Positions 1 to 7,230 of a DNA stretch of 11,175 bases are shown here, piece by piece. The position numbers and the translations under genes are program-made. Source of the stretch: an uncultured Coriobacteriales bacterium (GTDB lineage: Bacteria; Actinomycetota; Coriobacteriia; Coriobacteriales; Atopobiaceae). Below the pieces are notes generated by a model, which had not been told where the DNA came from, ran no database searches, and saw nothing but the letters and a program-made list of their open reading frames with translations. The stretch spans positions 1 to 11,175 of the forward strand of contig CAMNAH010000020.1 of the NCBI GenBank assembly GCA_946530775.1, written 5' to 3'. Within the stretch, counting starts at the first letter, position 1. Each line of letters starts with the position of its first letter.

Positions 1-48
1 TTTTTTTGTCTCAAAAGGCAAAGGTGGGTTCGATTCCCCGCACATCTA
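1..48 (+). other. tRNA-like 3' fragment, cut by the window edge
   Basis: The plus strand carries a canonical T-loop core (GGTTCGATTCC) at 27-37. The 15 bases at 26-40 are identical to the T-arm of the tRNA-Glu nearby, but on the opposite strand. The T-stem does not pair properly in the standard register, and an encoded CCA is absent. The part that would be the anticodon arm is a T-run and an A-run around GTCTC, which would give an atypical pyrimidine at position 37. It may be a decayed tRNA, a recombination remnant, or the end of an unusual tRNA whose 5' half lies outside the window. Confidence 0.25.
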
Positions 49-80
49 ACAAGAAAGCCTCCCGTTGCCGGAAGGCTCTT
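49..80 (-). terminator. Rho-independent terminator of tRNA-Glu
   Basis: Read on the minus strand, arms at 69-77 and 56-64 form a nine-pair stem with one mismatch and a four-base loop. A T-rich tail (TTCTTGTT, 56-49 region) follows. It lies 9 bases past the CCA end of tRNA-Glu, the right place to end that transcript. On the plus strand no comparable T-run follows, so it appears to be one-directional. Confidence 0.6.
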
Positions 81-88
81 CGTGATCG

Positions 89-163
89 TGGCGCCCCCAC
101 GGGGAATCGAACCCCGGTTACCGCCTTGAAAGGGCGATGTCCTAGCCGCTAGACGATGGGGAC
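89..163 (-). tRNA. tRNA-Glu, anticodon UUC, CCA encoded
   Basis: The minus strand folds into a full cloverleaf. The seven-pair acceptor stem GTCCCCA/TGGGGGC has one G-T wobble. The D-arm contains AGCGGCTAGG. The anticodon loop is CTTTCAA with anticodon TTC, and the T-arm is GGGG-TTCGATT-CCCC. The discriminator base is G and the 3' CCA is genome-encoded (89-91). Without CCA the body is 72 nt. It starts 35 bases past the stop of the preceding TPR gene and appears to have its own promoter and terminator. Confidence 0.96.
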
Positions 164-174
164 ATAGCACAGCG

Positions 175-183
175 AGTATAGCA
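175..183 (-). promoter_or_regulatory. Likely extended -10 promoter of tRNA-Glu
   Basis: The minus strand reads TGC-TATACT, a TGn motif directly before a good -10 hexamer (175-180). Initiation would fall near 168, about five bases ahead of the mature tRNA end. A -35-like TTGGTA lies at 200-205, but with a long 19-base spacer, so the promoter probably depends on the extended -10. It overlaps the end of the TPR gene, implying tRNA synthesis independent of that operon. Confidence 0.45.
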
Positions 184-198
184 GAAAAACGCCCAGCT

Positions 199-1149
199 CT
201 ACCAATCGTAGCCGTATTTATCCGCATAGGCCTTCGCGGCGCGCGCGATGTCGGGCTGGGCCTCGGCCCACGCAGGCATGTCGGGCGCATCCACCACGAT
301 GGGATCGGCCTCGTGCACGGCGAACATGGCCTCCTGGAAGCAGCACGGCGCGACCGCTGGCCTGTCTGGCATGTACGTATCGATGAGCACCGGACGCAAA
401 AACGCATACGCCCCGCCCTCGACAAGCGTAGAGAAACCGGCCAGCGATCGGCGCGCGGCGCCCATGCGACCCAGCTTGAAGTTCAAGATTACGCGCGCGA
501 GCAGCGACCACGCGCTGCTCCTGTGGTCGAAGCGCGCATCGAGCGCCTCGAAGCCGACCTCGTCCTCAAGCCGCGCGTACGCAAGGGCAGCGGAATGGCG
601 GCATCCCAGCGCATCGCTCGGCGCCAGCTCGAACATCTCCTGGGCACGGGCGATCGCCATGCCATAGCGGGTCGTCTCCATGCAGGTGCGCACAACCGCG
701 GCGCGCACGCGCAGCTGGGGACGGAGCAGGACGTCGTTCCAGGCGTCTCCCCCGCCCTGCTCGAGCGGCTCAACCAGCTCGAGCAGCTGGCCGAGCAGAA
801 CCTCGGGGTTGTCCTCGCTCGCGAGCACCTTGAGCAGCCGCGCGTCAAGACACGCGGGGTCCACCGCGAGAACCTGGTCGCAGTCCGACGCCATGCGCGC
901 ATGGCGCTTGGCGCGCGCCTTGTAGTACTCGTCGTCATCGAGCAAGTCGTTGTCGGCGCAGTCGCGCTCGAAGCGGTCGATCGCCGCGCACACCAGCGAG
1001 AAGGCCTGGTTCTCAGCCGTGTCCACAAAGCTCTCGGGCGCTTCCTGCACCGCAAGTTTAAGCTCCTCGTAGGCCGCATCCGACATGTCGCCGAGCGCTT
1101 CGCGCCTGGTCTGGGCAAGACGTGCGACCAGCTCCTCGCGGGCCCTCAT
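199..1149 (-). CDS. ST7-like TPR protein, second of a paralogous pair
   Basis: The protein has 316 residues, is soluble, and has no signal peptide or membrane segment. Its centre (about 143-195) carries the pattern LRPQLRVRAAVVRTC...GMAIARAQEMFELAPSDALG. This resembles bacterial ST7-like tetratricopeptide proteins, whose helices read RPY-x-RA-x-x-LA, GR-x-x-A and L-x-x-NPxD. The same block occurs at the same relative place in the upstream gene, so the two are paralogues. The start is the ATG at 1149, which overlaps the upstream stop as ATGA. There is only a weak Shine-Dalgarno, so translation probably depends on coupling. A longer frame to 1227 lies inside the upstream gene and is unlikely. 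The C-terminal 70 residues (two adjacent cysteines near 269, aromatic tail KYGYDW) have no counterpart I recognise. Such TPR folds usually mediate protein contacts; the partner is unknown. Confidence 0.8.
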   Translation of the reverse strand: MRAREELVARLAQTRREALGDMSDAAYEELKLAVQEAPESFVDTAENQAFSLVCAAIDRFERDCADNDLLDDDEYYKARAKRHARMASDCDQVLAVDPACLDARLLKVLASEDNPEVLLGQLLELVEPLEQGGGDAWNDVLLRPQLRVRAAVVRTCMETTRYGMAIARAQEMFELAPSDALGCRHSAALAYARLEDEVGFEALDARFDHRSSAWSLLARVILNFKLGRMGAARRSLAGFSTLVEGGAYAFLRPVLIDTYMPDRPAVAPCCFQEAMFAVHEADPIVVDAPDMPAWAEAQPDIARAAKAYADKYGYDW

Positions 1150-2168
1150 CGCTGCCCGCGTTTCTCGAGGGCGAGATCGCGCAGGTCCTGCGGCGTGGCA
1201 AAGGCGCGCGCCTCGTTCTCGACCCACGCGCCGAAGGGATAGCGCCCGTCCATGAGCAGCACCGTTCCCTCGGAGATGGCGAGGACGAGCTCGTCCTCGC
1301 TGCCAGGCGATACCGCAAGGCGCGAGAACACGCCTTCGGGCAGCTCCTTCTGATCCATAAGGTTGAGCGCTGCGCGCGGGTAGTTCTCGACGATCTTGCG
1401 CAGCTGACCGCGTGCGCCCTCGAAGTCACGCTCCTTGTAGGCGAGCGCGCAGCGCGAGAGCAGCATCCATGCGTCCTCCGCCCCGATGCCCCGCTCAAGC
1501 TGGGCATTCTTGGTCGCAAACGCATCGAGCCCCTGACGGTCCTCGAGCTTGGCATAGGCGAGCGCGCAGGTGAAGCGCACATCGGCCCTATCGGAGGGGT
1601 CTATCTCGAGCAGCTCGTGGGCAAGCTTGATGCACGCGCGGTTGCGTCCGCAGATAAGGGCCTTCTCGGCAAGGTTGGCCATCCAGCGATAGTAGGGGCG
1701 CATGGCCATCTCCGCCGCAAGGCTCGCACGCTCGCCCGTGACCTCGGCCGCATCGCGCTCGGCCTGGGCGCGGCAGGATGCGAGCACCTCGGGGGCGCGC
1801 TCGCGCAGGAAATCGTAGCTTGTCTCGAAGCTCGGGCGCGTGCCGGCGAAGCGCATGCGAACGGCGTCGTGGCAGCCGGCATCGAGCGCAATCGCCTCGT
1901 CGAGCAGCTGCTGGGCGCGCGTGACGAGCGGCTCGACCTGCTCGTCGGGCGCGAAGGGCAGCTGGTAGTCGACCATCACGGCAGCGTCGGCAACCAGGTG
2001 GAAGGCGCGGTCGGCATCGGATTGGGGCAGCGTGTCGCGCATGCTCGCGAAGCGCCGGCTGAACGTGGAGAACGCGCGCACGGCCCCCGCGGGGTCGCTC
2101 CCATCGAGATCGCGCGCAAAGCGCAGGCCAAGACGCTGGTAATCCTCGCGTCTGGGATCGAACGACAT
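1146..2168 (-). CDS. ST7-like TPR protein, first of a paralogous pair
   Basis: The product has 340 residues, is predicted cytosolic and is almost wholly helical. Residues 157-210 (MRPYYRWMANLAEKAL, then ACIKLAHELLEIDPSDRADVR and ALAYAKLED) match the ST7-like TPR pattern. An acidic, hydrophobic C-terminal part (about 285-320, with DELVLAISEGTVLLMDGRYPFGAW) looks like a small beta domain absent from the downstream paralogue. The start is ATG 2168 because GGGGAGGTGA stands five bases before it. The longer frame to 2288 would translate through the dyad array in the upstream gap and has no such site. The gene ends with TGA overlapping the next ATG, so the two proteins are probably made in a fixed ratio and may act together. 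No enzymatic motif is visible. Function is unknown. Confidence 0.82.
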   Translation of the reverse strand: MSFDPRREDYQRLGLRFARDLDGSDPAGAVRAFSTFSRRFASMRDTLPQSDADRAFHLVADAAVMVDYQLPFAPDEQVEPLVTRAQQLLDEAIALDAGCHDAVRMRFAGTRPSFETSYDFLRERAPEVLASCRAQAERDAAEVTGERASLAAEMAMRPYYRWMANLAEKALICGRNRACIKLAHELLEIDPSDRADVRFTCALAYAKLEDRQGLDAFATKNAQLERGIGAEDAWMLLSRCALAYKERDFEGARGQLRKIVENYPRAALNLMDQKELPEGVFSRLAVSPGSEDELVLAISEGTVLLMDGRYPFGAWVENEARAFATPQDLRDLALEKRGQR

Positions 2169-2235
2169 GTGCCTCACCTCCCCGGTTCCGTAGGCATCAA
2201 GTGTACTACGGCGCCTGTCCTCAGGGCTGCATACA

Positions 2236-2401
2236 GTCTCAGATTGTGTTGAGACGGGGCTTTGCGAGGACTCTGAGGCCAGTCTCAACGCACATTGAGA
2301 CGGGGTTTGTCGAAGAATTGCCTGGTAGACGAATCGGCCACCGTCTCAACCTCGATCGAGACGGTTGTTATGACCCAGTCTCAGTTTTCGCTCACGGAGA
2401 C
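2236..2401. repeat. Array of four GTCTC...GAGAC inverted repeats
   Basis: Dyads lie at 2236-2255, 2282-2301, 2343-2362 and 2378-2401. The first two are GTCTCA-N8-TGAGAC, 20 bases long; the second also pairs one further base inward. The third is GTCTCA-N8-CGAGAC. The fourth has GTCTC and GAGAC arms but is 24 bases long. The preceding bases are CAG in three of four, and the following bases are GGGG(C/T)TTTG in the first two. The array fills the 280-base gap between the phosphodiesterase stop and the TPR operon start, so it lies upstream of the TPR genes. The layout fits a cooperative operator array. Short hairpins in a leader are the alternative. No regulator is identified here. Confidence 0.7.
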
Positions 2402-2448
2402 AAGCCCCACTAGGCTAAGCGCTCGCGCTGAACCGCTCCGGCCGCCAG

Positions 2449-2913
2449 CTACCTGTCGAGCTGGATGATCTCCGCAGCGAGCACAACGCCTTCCTCGCAG
2501 ATGATGCGGCCCATCGTGGGGCCCATATGGGTGCGCGGATAGGTGGGGCTGCCCGGGTTCATGACGATGGTCTTGCCCACGTTGTCGATGAACGGACGAT
2601 GCGTGTGCCCGCACACGCCCACGGCCACGCCCTCTGCCAGCTTGAGCTTCTCGCGGTAGTGGTTGATCTCCCACAGCATGCCCGCCCCATAGAACGTGAC
2701 GGCGCGCTTGACCGCGGGACCGTAGTCGTAGGCCCAGTCGTTATTGCCGAGGCACAGGTGCAGCGGCGCTATATCCTCGAGCGTGCGGAAGTCCGACGGC
2801 GAGCAGATATCGCCCGCGTGCACGATGGCATCGGCACCCTCGAGCTCCTTCAGGAGCGCAGGCGAGAGATACCCGTGGGTGTCGGCTATGATGTCGAAAC
2901 GAAGCTGGGCCAC
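2449..2913 (-). CDS. YfcE/MJ0936-family metallophosphoesterase
   Basis: A 154-residue single-domain calcineurin-like phosphoesterase of the YfcE/MJ0936 type, a family with metal-dependent phosphodiesterase activity on model substrates. All metal-binding motifs are present in order: DTH (11-13), GD (34-35), GNND (56-59), H85 and GHTH (102-105), followed by NPGS (119-122), typical of this subgroup. Length is normal for the family. The start codon is GTG at 2913, with AAGGA six bases upstream. It begins 9 bases after the response regulator stop and so is the third gene of the kinase-regulator operon. The natural substrate is not known for most of the family and cannot be deduced here. The gene ends ahead of the dyad array; no clear terminator follows. 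Confidence 0.9.
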   Translation of the reverse strand: MAQLRFDIIADTHGYLSPALLKELEGADAIVHAGDICSPSDFRTLEDIAPLHLCLGNNDWAYDYGPAVKRAVTFYGAGMLWEINHYREKLKLAEGVAVGVCGHTHRPFIDNVGKTIVMNPGSPTYPRTHMGPTMGRIICEEGVVLAAEIIQLDR

Positions 2914-2922
2914 GCGCGATCC

Positions 2923-3639
2923 TTACAGGCCCAAGGCCCGCTTGAGCGCAACCACGCGGCGGCGCGAGACCGAGATCTTCTTGCCCTCGATGCCGTTGAT
3001 CCCCAGCTGCAGGATGCCGGAGGAGACAACCTCGACGTCCTCGACATACTCCAGGTTGACGATGTAGCCGCGGTGCACGCGGAAGAACCCGTTGGGCGCG
3101 AGCTTCTGCTCGAGCTTGGCAAGGCTGATCGTCGAGAGATAGCGGTCGTCGGCCGTGTAGATGCAGGAGTAGTCGTCCTTGGCCTCGATGTAGCGGATCT
3201 GGTCGATGGGCACGAGCACCTTGCGGCCGCTCTTGACCACTGGGATGCGCTCCACGGAGGATTTGCTCGTCGCCGAGGGCTTGGAGTGCACCTGCACCTT
3301 GTCGAGCGCCTGGTTGAGACGGTCGCTCTCGACGGGCTTCATAAGGTAGTCGACGGCGTTCACGTTGAACGCCTCGAGCGCGTACTCGCTGTAGGCGGTG
3401 ACGAAGATCACCGCGGGCGGGTTCTTGAGGCGGTGAAGGGCCTCGGCGAGCTGCATGCCGGAGGTCTTGGGCATGTGGATGTCGAGGAACAGCACGTCGG
3501 CGCGTGCCTCCATCATCTGCTCGACGGCCTCGCGGGCGCTGGAAGCCTCGACGATAGATTCGACGCGGCCGGTCTCCTCGAGCAGGTACCTAAGTTCCGA
3601 ACGAGCGGGAGCCTCATCGTCAACGATCATCGCGCGCAT
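2923..3639 (-). CDS. LytTR-family response regulator
   Basis: A 238-residue DNA-binding response regulator. The receiver domain (about 1-118) has the acidic pair D7/D8, phospho-acceptor D53 in FLDIHMP, T81 and K101 (KPV), so it should be phosphorylatable. A short serine/lysine-rich linker (119-130) leads to a LytTR domain (about 134-236) with the signature FFRVHRGYIVN at 185-195 and a basic end (SVSRRRVVALKRAL). LytTR regulators such as AgrA, LytR and YpdB bind short direct repeats with a mostly beta-strand domain. The start ATG 3639 is preceded by AAGGGG. It follows the kinase stop by 9 bases, so the kinase is its obvious partner. Its target promoters are not evident in this window. Confidence 0.95.
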   Translation of the reverse strand: MRAMIVDDEAPARSELRYLLEETGRVESIVEASSAREAVEQMMEARADVLFLDIHMPKTSGMQLAEALHRLKNPPAVIFVTAYSEYALEAFNVNAVDYLMKPVESDRLNQALDKVQVHSKPSATSKSSVERIPVVKSGRKVLVPIDQIRYIEAKDDYSCIYTADDRYLSTISLAKLEQKLAPNGFFRVHRGYIVNLEYVEDVEVVSSGILQLGINGIEGKKISVSRRRVVALKRALGL

Positions 3640-3648
3640 ATAAACCCC

Positions 3649-5031
3649 TTACTCTGTGCCGAGATACTCGGCCTTGTCAATCGAATCCGATCCCTCCGGG
3701 TGGCTGGCGAGATAGGTCGACGCCTCGCCGAGGCGGAGGGTGACGCAGGTACCCTCGCCCAGCTTCGAGACGATGTCGACTCCCGACCCCGCCCCGTAGA
3801 AGCGCTGGACGCGCGCGGCGACGTTCTTGAGGGCGATACCGGCTCCGCCCTCATGAGATTCGCCGAGCGATGACGCCTCGTCAAGCAGACGGGAGGCGGT
3901 CTCCCTGTCCATGCCGAGGCCGTCATCGGTAACCGATATCAGTATATCCCCACCGTCGCGCGCTACGTCGATGTCAATCCACAGCGTCCCTTCATCGCGC
4001 ATAGCATGCCGCACGGAGTTCTCGACAATGGGCTGGACGAGAAACGCGGGCACCCGAAGGTCCTCGCAGCCGTCCTCGACGCTCACCGTCACCTTGATGC
4101 GGTCCTCGCCGAAGCGCGCCTTCTCGATCTTGAGGTAGCGCTGGACCTGCGCGAGCTCGCTTGCCAGCGTGATGCGCGTCTCGGGGTTGTCGAGCGTGCG
4201 CCTGAAGTAGACCGAGAATTCGCGGAGCAGGTCGCGCGCCTTGGCGGGGTCGGTGCGCGTGAGCGAAGCGATGGTGTTGAGCGAGTTGAACAGGAAGTGC
4301 GGGTTGATCTGCGCCTGGAGCGCCTTGACCTCCGCGCGGGCCGCAAGCTCCGCCTGCCGGTCGAGCTCGTAGGCGGAAAGCTGGGTGGAGACCAGCTCGC
4401 CCAGGCCCTTGGCGATGGCGAGCTGCGTGCGGTCGATCTGAACGCCCTGGCGATAGTAGAGCTTGATGGTGCCCACGGCCTTCTCCTGCACCAGAAGCGG
4501 CACGATAATGCCGAAGGAACGGCCGGGCTGCTCGGCGCCGAGAATGAACGGGCGGTAGTTCTGGTCGCTCGAATCCATGGCCACGAACGTCTCGATGCGC
4601 TTGCTGCCGAGCACCTCGCGCGTGGGCGCCGTGTTGGGCGAGCCCGGCGGAAAGTCGCTGGCCTTCTCGCCCGCATAGGCGATGACCTGCTCGGTATCGG
4701 TGATGGCGACGCCCATGGCCGATGTCTCGGGCAGGAGCAGCTGGCAGATGACGGTGCAGCTCTCGGGGTTGAGGCCCGTGCGGATGTGCTCCAGCGTGGT
4801 GGAGGCCATCATGAGCGTGCGCTCGGTGGCCTGCAGGCGCATGTTATCGGGGATGAGCAGCAGCGTTCCGCCGAAGACGATCAAAACCGCGAGGCCGGCG
4901 CCCGAGACCATCGTGGCGAGCACGTTGCTGCCCGCGATTCCGTATGAGAGCAGCAGCAGCAGGATCACGATAGCCGCGATCATGCCGATGCGTAGAATCG
5001 TCGTCATATGGTTTGAGAGCCAGTGCCTCAT
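3649..5031 (-). CDS. LytS-type sensor histidine kinase with a short membrane anchor
   Basis: A 460-residue membrane kinase partnering the LytTR regulator downstream. Two hydrophobic segments (about 12-33 and 38-60) form a hairpin anchor. A GAF-like region (about 75-225, with MGVAITDTEQVIAYAG) resembles the one in LytS-class kinases. The histidine-kinase domain has the phospho-acceptor H245 in INPHFLFNSLNTI. The ATPase domain has the N-box QPIVENSVRH (N338), a G1 box DDGLGM (369-374) and a G2 region GGAGIALKN. Classical LytS proteins have five to six membrane helices (5TM-5TMR_LYT); this one lacks them, so sensing probably relies on the GAF region. The start ATG 5031 has only a modest upstream GGGG. 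Residue 9 is an alternative Met without a better site. A TACTAT -10 candidate lies at 5069-5074, with no convincing -35. Confidence 0.93.
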   Translation of the reverse strand: MRHWLSNHMTTILRIGMIAAIVILLLLLSYGIAGSNVLATMVSGAGLAVLIVFGGTLLLIPDNMRLQATERTLMMASTTLEHIRTGLNPESCTVICQLLLPETSAMGVAITDTEQVIAYAGEKASDFPPGSPNTAPTREVLGSKRIETFVAMDSSDQNYRPFILGAEQPGRSFGIIVPLLVQEKAVGTIKLYYRQGVQIDRTQLAIAKGLGELVSTQLSAYELDRQAELAARAEVKALQAQINPHFLFNSLNTIASLTRTDPAKARDLLREFSVYFRRTLDNPETRITLASELAQVQRYLKIEKARFGEDRIKVTVSVEDGCEDLRVPAFLVQPIVENSVRHAMRDEGTLWIDIDVARDGGDILISVTDDGLGMDRETASRLLDEASSLGESHEGGAGIALKNVAARVQRFYGAGSGVDIVSKLGEGTCVTLRLGEASTYLASHPEGSDSIDKAEYLGTE

Positions 5032-5105
5032 GAACCCCGTTCCAAAGCCGTTAAGCGGTGCAACGTCTATAGTATCGCAGTTGCGGCGCGCGTGCCGTTC
5101 GTCGG

Positions 5106-6305
5106 CTAGGCCTGCTCCTGCACGAACGCCACGAAGGCGCGCAGCTCCTCCTCGGTCGAGAAGCGCCCCATGTAGAAGCTGTTGCCCAGGTCGTCCGAGA
5201 GGGCGTCGGCCATGCGGCCGCTCATGCGGATCGCATCGCCATACGCTGCGCGAACCTCCTCGTCGCTGTGCGCGTAGGTGTAGATGTCGCGGCGCGACGC
5301 ATAGACGCAGAAGCCCTGGTCAGAGCTCTCGGGCAGACGGCGCTCGTCGAAACACACCATGTCCGCCCAGATCTGATAGACGTCGGTGGAGTGCGCGAAG
5401 TTCATGATGTCGGGCGTGAAGCCTCCGGGCGGACGCACGTTGACCTCGAGGCCCACGTAATCGCCCGCCTTGCCCAGGCCGGGCTTGTCGGCAGTGAGGC
5501 GGAAGAACTCCATGTGCACGAAGCGGCTCTTGAGGCCGAACGACCTGGCGGCGGCGCGGCCGAGCTTCTGGAGGGCCGGATCGACGGTGGGGCGCGAGAA
5601 GTAGCTCACGTCGAGCTGTAGGCGCACGACCTCCTCCATCGACGGCGGGAACTCCTCCTGGTTCTCGAAGAGCGGGTCGCCGTTGCTGTCGAGAATGGCA
5701 TCGTAGCTGCAGATATCGCCCGTCACGAACTCCTCGAGCACATAGGGGTCCTCCCCCATGCCGTCGAGGAACGCCTTGAGCTCCGCGGCGTTGGCCACGG
5801 CGTGCGCGCCGCCCGAGCCCACGCCCTTCTCGGGCTTGGCGAAGAGCGGGTATCCCACCTGCTTGGCGAAGGCGCGGGCGGCCTTGGCATCGGCCTTGCC
5901 CGCCACGCGCACCTGGCGCGCCGTGGGCACGTTGCCGGCGGCATAGAGCGGCTTCATGCCGGCCTTGCTCTGCCATGTGCCGATCTGCTCCGCGCCGGCG
6001 CCGGTGCGCACGTTGAAGTCGTCGCGCAGACGCGCGTCGAGCGGCAGCCAGTACTCGTTGTTCGACTCGATCCAGTCGATCTTGCCGTACTTGTATGAGA
6101 AGAACGCGACGGCGCGGAAGACCTGGTCGTAGTCCTCGAGCGAGGGCGTCCAGTAGTACTCGGTGAGCACGCTTTTGAGCTGCTCGGGGATGTTGTCGTA
6201 GGGCGTGTCGCCTATGCCCAGCACATTGACGCCGTTACGGCGCAGGCGGTCGCACCAGTTCCAGTAGGTCTCGGGGAACTGTGGCGAGATGAAGATGAAG
6301 TTCAT
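5106..6305 (-). CDS. ATP-grasp carboxylate-amine ligase family protein
   Basis: A 399-residue soluble protein with an ATP-grasp fold, a family that activates a carboxylate as an acyl phosphate and joins it to an amine or thiol. Residues 1-110 form the N-terminal domain (FIFISPQFPETYW, a Rossmann-like start). The ATP-binding part has K157 in FAKPEKGVGSGG, a hinge YVLEEF (188-193), and Mg-binding residues in GLEVNVRPPGG (E287, N289, R291). The order matches carbamoyl-phosphate-synthase-like and carboxylate-amine ligases. The start ATG 6305 has GAGGAG four bases upstream. It lies 21 bases after the esterase and is probably co-transcribed with it. The substrate cannot be told. It is a stand-alone enzyme, with no peptide-carrier or radical-SAM genes next to it. 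Confidence 0.85.
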   Translation of the reverse strand: MNFIFISPQFPETYWNWCDRLRRNGVNVLGIGDTPYDNIPEQLKSVLTEYYWTPSLEDYDQVFRAVAFFSYKYGKIDWIESNNEYWLPLDARLRDDFNVRTGAGAEQIGTWQSKAGMKPLYAAGNVPTARQVRVAGKADAKAARAFAKQVGYPLFAKPEKGVGSGGAHAVANAAELKAFLDGMGEDPYVLEEFVTGDICSYDAILDSNGDPLFENQEEFPPSMEEVVRLQLDVSYFSRPTVDPALQKLGRAAARSFGLKSRFVHMEFFRLTADKPGLGKAGDYVGLEVNVRPPGGFTPDIMNFAHSTDVYQIWADMVCFDERRLPESSDQGFCVYASRRDIYTYAHSDEEVRAAYGDAIRMSGRMADALSDDLGNSFYMGRFSTEEELRAFVAFVQEQA

Positions 6306-6326
6306 AGCGCTCCTCGTCTTTGAGCC

Positions 6327-7100
6327 CTAGTCCTCCTCCGCTTCGAGCATGATGCGGATGTCATCGAGGACGATGGGGAGGAAATAGCGAACCTGTTTCT
6401 TCCACCAGGGCCAATCATGGTTAACGTCGTAGCCCCAGTAATCGCACCAGGCGGAGACGCCGAGCCTGCGGAAGGAGTCGTCGAGGATGCCCTGGCTGCG
6501 GATTCCCTCGTCCTCCCAGGCGCCCTGGCCTACGCACAGCACGATCTGGCGCTTGTTGTAGATATCCACGTATTCGTGGTCGGATGGCATGTTGGGCAGG
6601 AACGTGGCCGGCGAGTTCTCATAGAGCGTGCCGTCCATGTAGTCGCCGAAGAAGTACTTGGCGTCGTAGACGCCGGAGAGCGCGATGCAGCCCTGGAAGA
6701 GGTCCGGGCGGCGGAGCACCGCGATGGCGGCGTGCGTCGCGCCCATCGAGCAGCCCATGGCGAGCGGGCGCACGTCGAGACCGGTGTGCTCGTGCACGAA
6801 GGGGACGAGCTCCTCGGTCACGAAAGTGAAGTAGGCCTCCTGACGCTCGGCGCGCCATGCGGGATCGGCGTCGTAGGCCGACCAGCTGTCCTCATCGAAG
6901 TTGTCGACCGAGAAAATCTGGATGATCCCCTCCTCCAGGTAGTCGGAGAGGGTGTCGATCATGCCGAAATCCTCGAAGTTGTTGCACTTGGAGCCCTGGG
7001 TCTGGAAGACCACGATAGGATAGCCGGTCTCGCCGTAGGCGATCAGGTTGACATCCTTCTGCAGGTGCTCGCTCCACCAAGAGATCGTCTCGCGCTTCAT
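6327..7100 (-). CDS. Alpha/beta-hydrolase of the esterase D (PF00756-like) family
   Basis: A 257-residue serine hydrolase without signal peptide. The nucleophile elbow is GCSMG (116-120, S118). H228 in NHDWPWW is the likely catalytic His, and D197 in WEDEG the likely acid. Residues 42-75 (FEDFGMIDTL, then IQIFSVDNFDEDSW) match the esterase/S-formylglutathione-hydrolase-like proteins common in Firmicutes and Actinobacteria. The enzymes hydrolyse acyl esters; the natural substrate here is unknown. The start is ATG 7100 with GAGG upstream. In-frame upstream Met codons (to 7343) lie in the terminator region or in the previous gene and are rejected. It starts about 60 bases past the terminator of the gatD-like gene, so it should have its own promoter. 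None is clear: a TACCAT lies near 7140 without a -35. Confidence 0.88.
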   Translation of the reverse strand: MKRETISWWSEHLQKDVNLIAYGETGYPIVVFQTQGSKCNNFEDFGMIDTLSDYLEEGIIQIFSVDNFDEDSWSAYDADPAWRAERQEAYFTFVTEELVPFVHEHTGLDVRPLAMGCSMGATHAAIAVLRRPDLFQGCIALSGVYDAKYFFGDYMDGTLYENSPATFLPNMPSDHEYVDIYNKRQIVLCVGQGAWEDEGIRSQGILDDSFRRLGVSAWCDYWGYDVNHDWPWWKKQVRYFLPIVLDDIRIMLEAEED

Positions 7101-7161
7101 GGGAACCTCGATTCTGCCGCGCGTGCGTTGTCCCTTATGGTAGCGCATCGCGGCTCGAGCG

Positions 7162-7206
7162 TCGCGTTCGCAAAAGACCCTCCGCGTTTGCGAACGCGAA
7201 GGGTCT
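7162..7206 (-). terminator. Strong terminator after the murT/gatD-like pair, with a competing hairpin
   Basis: Arms 7193-7206 and 7175-7188 form 14 pairs with one mismatch and a TGCG/CGCA loop. On the minus strand the stem is followed by a short T-run (TCTTTTG), 24 bases after the stop of the gatD-like gene. A second, perfect 13-base inverted repeat (7162-7174 with 7187-7199) uses much of the same sequence, so the two hairpins exclude each other. Confidence 0.8.
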
Positions 7207-7230
7207 CGAGACGATGCTCTCGTTTCCGCT

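Noticed and set aside
2236..2401. CRISPR array
   Set aside because: The repeats are short dyads with unequal spacing (15 to 41 bases between them) and imperfect copies, and no cas gene is present.
4945..4966. GCA-type triplet run as a phase-variation tract
   Set aside because: It encodes the leucine run of the kinase's first membrane helix, is short, and a triplet change would not shift the frame.
5069..5074. Sigma-70 promoter of the kinase operon
   Set aside because: TACTAT is a fair -10 on the minus strand but no -35 lies 16-19 bases upstream and there is no TGn extension, so it is not listed as a feature.
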